The notes under the pieces are model-generated. The model did not search any database. It was given only the letters and a program-made list of their open reading frames with translations, and was not told where the DNA came from. From positions 1 through 49,342 of the forward strand of contig CANBVJ010000019.1 of NCBI GenBank assembly GCA_947372865.1: DNA of 49,342 bases, written 5' to 3'. This document shows, piece by piece, positions 47,978 to 49,342 of the stretch. Both the position numbers and the translations under genes were made by a program. The stretch's first letter is position 1; each line of letters opens with the position of its first letter. The DNA is from Comamonadaceae bacterium (GTDB lineage Bacteria > Pseudomonadota > Gammaproteobacteria > Burkholderiales > Burkholderiaceae_C).

Positions 47978-48606
47978 TGCGCAGCACCTGAGGCCGCAGC
48001 TGTGGGCGCAGCAGGAGCGGCTTCAAAACTGACGGTCGGCGGCTTGGCGATTTCTTTCTCGTTTTCCACCGTGAAGTTGGCCTTTTCTTTAAAACCAAAG
48101 GCCATGGCCGTCAGGTTGCTGGGAAAGGAACGCACCGTCACGTTGTAATCCTGCACAGCCTTGATATAGCGATTGCGCGCCACGGTGATGCGGTTCTCGG
48201 TGCCTTCCAACTGCGCCTGCAAATCACGAAACGCCTGGTTGGCCTTGAGGTTGGGGTAGTTTTCCGTCACCACCAAGAGGCGCGACAAGGCGCTGCTCAA
48301 CTGGCTCTGGGCCTGCGTAAAATGCTGGAACGCCGCCGGGTCATTCACCAACTCAGGCGTGGCCTGGATAGACGTAGCCTTGGCGCGCGCCTCCACCACC
48401 TTGGTCAAAGTGTCTTGTTCAAATTTGGCTTCGCCCTTGACGGTGCTGACCAGGTTGGGCACCAAGTCGGCGCGACGCTGGTATTGGTTGAGCACCTCGG
48501 ACCAACTGGCCTTGATCTGCTCATCCGTGCTTTGCAAGCTGTTGTAACCACAGCCACTGAGAGCGACGGCCACTAGGGTCATGGCGAGGACGAGGAATTT
48601 GCGCAT
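47974..48606 (-). CDS. lemA: LemA family lipoprotein
   Basis: 210 residues. The LemA core has YNSLQSTDEQIKASWSEVLNQYQRRADLVPNLVSTVKG, an antiparallel helical bundle, and RNRYIKAVQDYNVTVRSFPSNLTA with the conserved NxxxRSFP stretch. The start MRKFLVLAMTLVAVALSGC gives a lipobox (LSGC), so it is a lipoprotein; an Ala/Pro-rich tail ends it. ATG 48606 has GGAG seven bases before. First gene of the lemA-TPM-TPM operon; a role in membrane-protein quality control has been suggested for such operons but is not established here. Confidence 0.93.
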   Translation of the reverse strand: MRKFLVLAMTLVAVALSGCGYNSLQSTDEQIKASWSEVLNQYQRRADLVPNLVSTVKGEAKFEQDTLTKVVEARAKATSIQATPELVNDPAAFQHFTQAQSQLSSALSRLLVVTENYPNLKANQAFRDLQAQLEGTENRITVARNRYIKAVQDYNVTVRSFPSNLTAMAFGFKEKANFTVENEKEIAKPPTVSFEAAPAAPTAAASGAAQ

Positions 48607-48754
48607 AAGAGAGCTCCTTGGTATACCGAAAACCTGCCGAACGCTTGGATCGATCAGGAGCACAAACAGTGCCCGACGCCCGTTTAAACAATGATTTGAG
48701 GGTGCAAGCCTTGTTCGCAAGGCCAGGAAGACGTGAATTTATTGCGCAGAAACA

Positions 48755-48782
48755 AAAAAACGCGCCCTAAGGCGCGTTTTTT
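48755..48782. terminator. Terminator of the tRNA operon
   Basis: Twelve base pairs: AAAAAACGCGCC (48755-48766) with GGCGCGTTTTTT (48771-48782), loop CTAA. It follows tRNA-Asp on the minus strand and could also work in the other direction. Confidence 0.92.
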
Positions 48783-48791
48783 CTTGCTTAC

Positions 48792-48868
48792 TGGCGGAGT
48801 GGACGGGACTCGAACCCGCGACCCCCGGCGTGACAGGCCGGTATTCTAACCAACTGAACTACCACTCC
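48792..48868 (-). tRNA. tRNA-Asp (GTC)
   Basis: 77 bases with encoded CCA. Acceptor GGAGTGG pairs with CCACTCC; anticodon loop CTGTCAC with GTC; T-arm GGTTCGAGTCC. Last gene of the Ala-Glu-Asp operon. Confidence 0.97.
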
Positions 48869-48924
48869 TGGTAGCGACAACGTTGCCGTTGCCTACTAAT
48901 GCTTTCATCATCTTGCGATGAATC

Positions 48925-49000
48925 TGGCGACCCCACGGGGATTCGAACCCCGGTACCTACCGTGAAAGGGTAGTGTCCTAGGCCTCTAGACGATGGGGTC
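48925..49000 (-). tRNA. tRNA-Glu (TTC)
   Basis: 76 bases with encoded CCA. Acceptor GACCCCA pairs with TGGGGTC; anticodon loop CTTTCAC with TTC; T-loop GTTCGAATC. Also the substrate of the probable gltX product upstream. Confidence 0.97.
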
Positions 49001-49036
49001 AAAACCTTGGACTAATCCGTTTTTCTCAGAAGTTAT

Positions 49037-49112
<76 letters not shown>

Positions 49113-49115
49113 TGA

Positions 49116-49135
49116 TAAACACCGCAAGGTGTTTA
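49116..49135 (-). other. Hairpin in the leader of the tRNA operon
   Basis: TAAACACC (49116-49123) and GGTGTTTA (49128-49135) with a four-base loop, directly upstream of tRNA-Ala. A second inverted repeat CTTTGTT/AACAAAG lies at 49152-49169. Possibly processing guides for the precursor RNA. Confidence 0.4.
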
Positions 49136-49255
49136 CTGGGCTACTCGGCTGCTTTGTTGTTAAACAAAGTGTCGTTCAAGCGAGACCAAGAGTATATACC
49201 GAGTTTTTCAACATTCTTGATCAACAGCACACGAAAAATGCATTTTTTCCACACA

Positions 49256-49342
49256 TCAATTCACAGCGCCCAAGCGCTGCAGCACGGTGTCTCGGTCAAA
49301 CAGGCTCAAGGTGGTATCGACCGACGGTGTTTGAGCACGGCC
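49256..49342 (-). CDS. gltX: C-terminal end of a probable glutamyl-tRNA synthetase
   Basis: Only the last 28 codons lie in the window: GRAQTPSVDTTLSLFDRDTV then LQRLGAVN and TGA. The GRxQTPSVDxxLxLFxRDxV form is what I recall from the end of betaproteobacterial GltX, and a place next to tRNA-Glu would fit. The evidence is short, so the name is tentative; the rest of the gene is outside the right edge. Confidence 0.6.
   Translation of the reverse strand, partial: GRAQTPSVDTTLSLFDRDTVLQRLGAVN

Overview
The window reads as a chromosomal core region of a betaproteobacterium, most likely Comamonadaceae (Rhodoferax/Polaromonas type). This rests on high GC, the dnaG-rpoD order, the pyrG-kdsA-eno-ftsB operon, dapA next to bamC, a phasin gene, and a GC-rich tandem repeat of a kind I associate with this family. 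The family assignment is inference; no marker search was possible. Both window edges cut genes: dnaG on the left and a probable gltX on the right.

Layout, left to right. (1) 1-6514: dnaG (5' end missing), rpoD with a strong terminator, a tandem GC-rich repeat, and a fused pabB-pabC gene for 4-aminobenzoate. (2) 6540-11781: a ComFB-like gene divergent from an HxlR-type regulator, an FKBP isomerase, then grpE-dnaK-dnaJ behind a near-perfect sigma32 promoter. (3) 11822-20464: a beta-CASP RNase, trhO, then on the minus strand parE-parC followed by a FAD monooxygenase. parE and parC are separated by two long perfect hairpins whose loops are inverted copies of each other; this is the most unusual structure in the window. 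(4) 20666-25559: an MFS transporter, a tiny membrane protein, an SDR and a methyltransferase, then dapA-bamC. (5) 25640-29498: a small lipoprotein, the ribosomal oxygenase roxA, a SlyD-like isomerase and coaBC-dut. (6) 29616-36952: pyrG-kdsA-eno-ftsB, a P-loop ATPase, hslO with a gamma carbonic anhydrase gene, and a DUF455 ferritin-like gene. (7) 36971-45966: a SulP anion transporter, then a run of lipid-linked genes: an acyltransferase with a basic tail, DUF2505, a carboxylesterase, a phasin, a flavin oxidase and an acyl-CoA synthetase. (8) 46026-49342: glutathione peroxidase, a lemA-TPM-TPM operon, a tRNA Ala-Glu-Asp operon and the end of a probable gltX.

Most genes are housekeeping: replication, transcription, chromosome decatenation, proteostasis, envelope assembly, nucleotide, cofactor and lysine synthesis. 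The less ordinary layer is non-coding. One repeat of the family found after rpoD lies in frame inside dnaG. The parE/parC gap holds the paired hairpins. A C8 tract lies in a small membrane-protein gene and an A7G9 tract lies upstream of hslO. A free-standing terminator lies in the 500-base gap after the phasin gene. Two genes of the 38.8-42.4 kb stretch end in similar Lys/Ala/Pro/Ser tails. No CRISPR array, transposase, integrase or prophage gene was seen.
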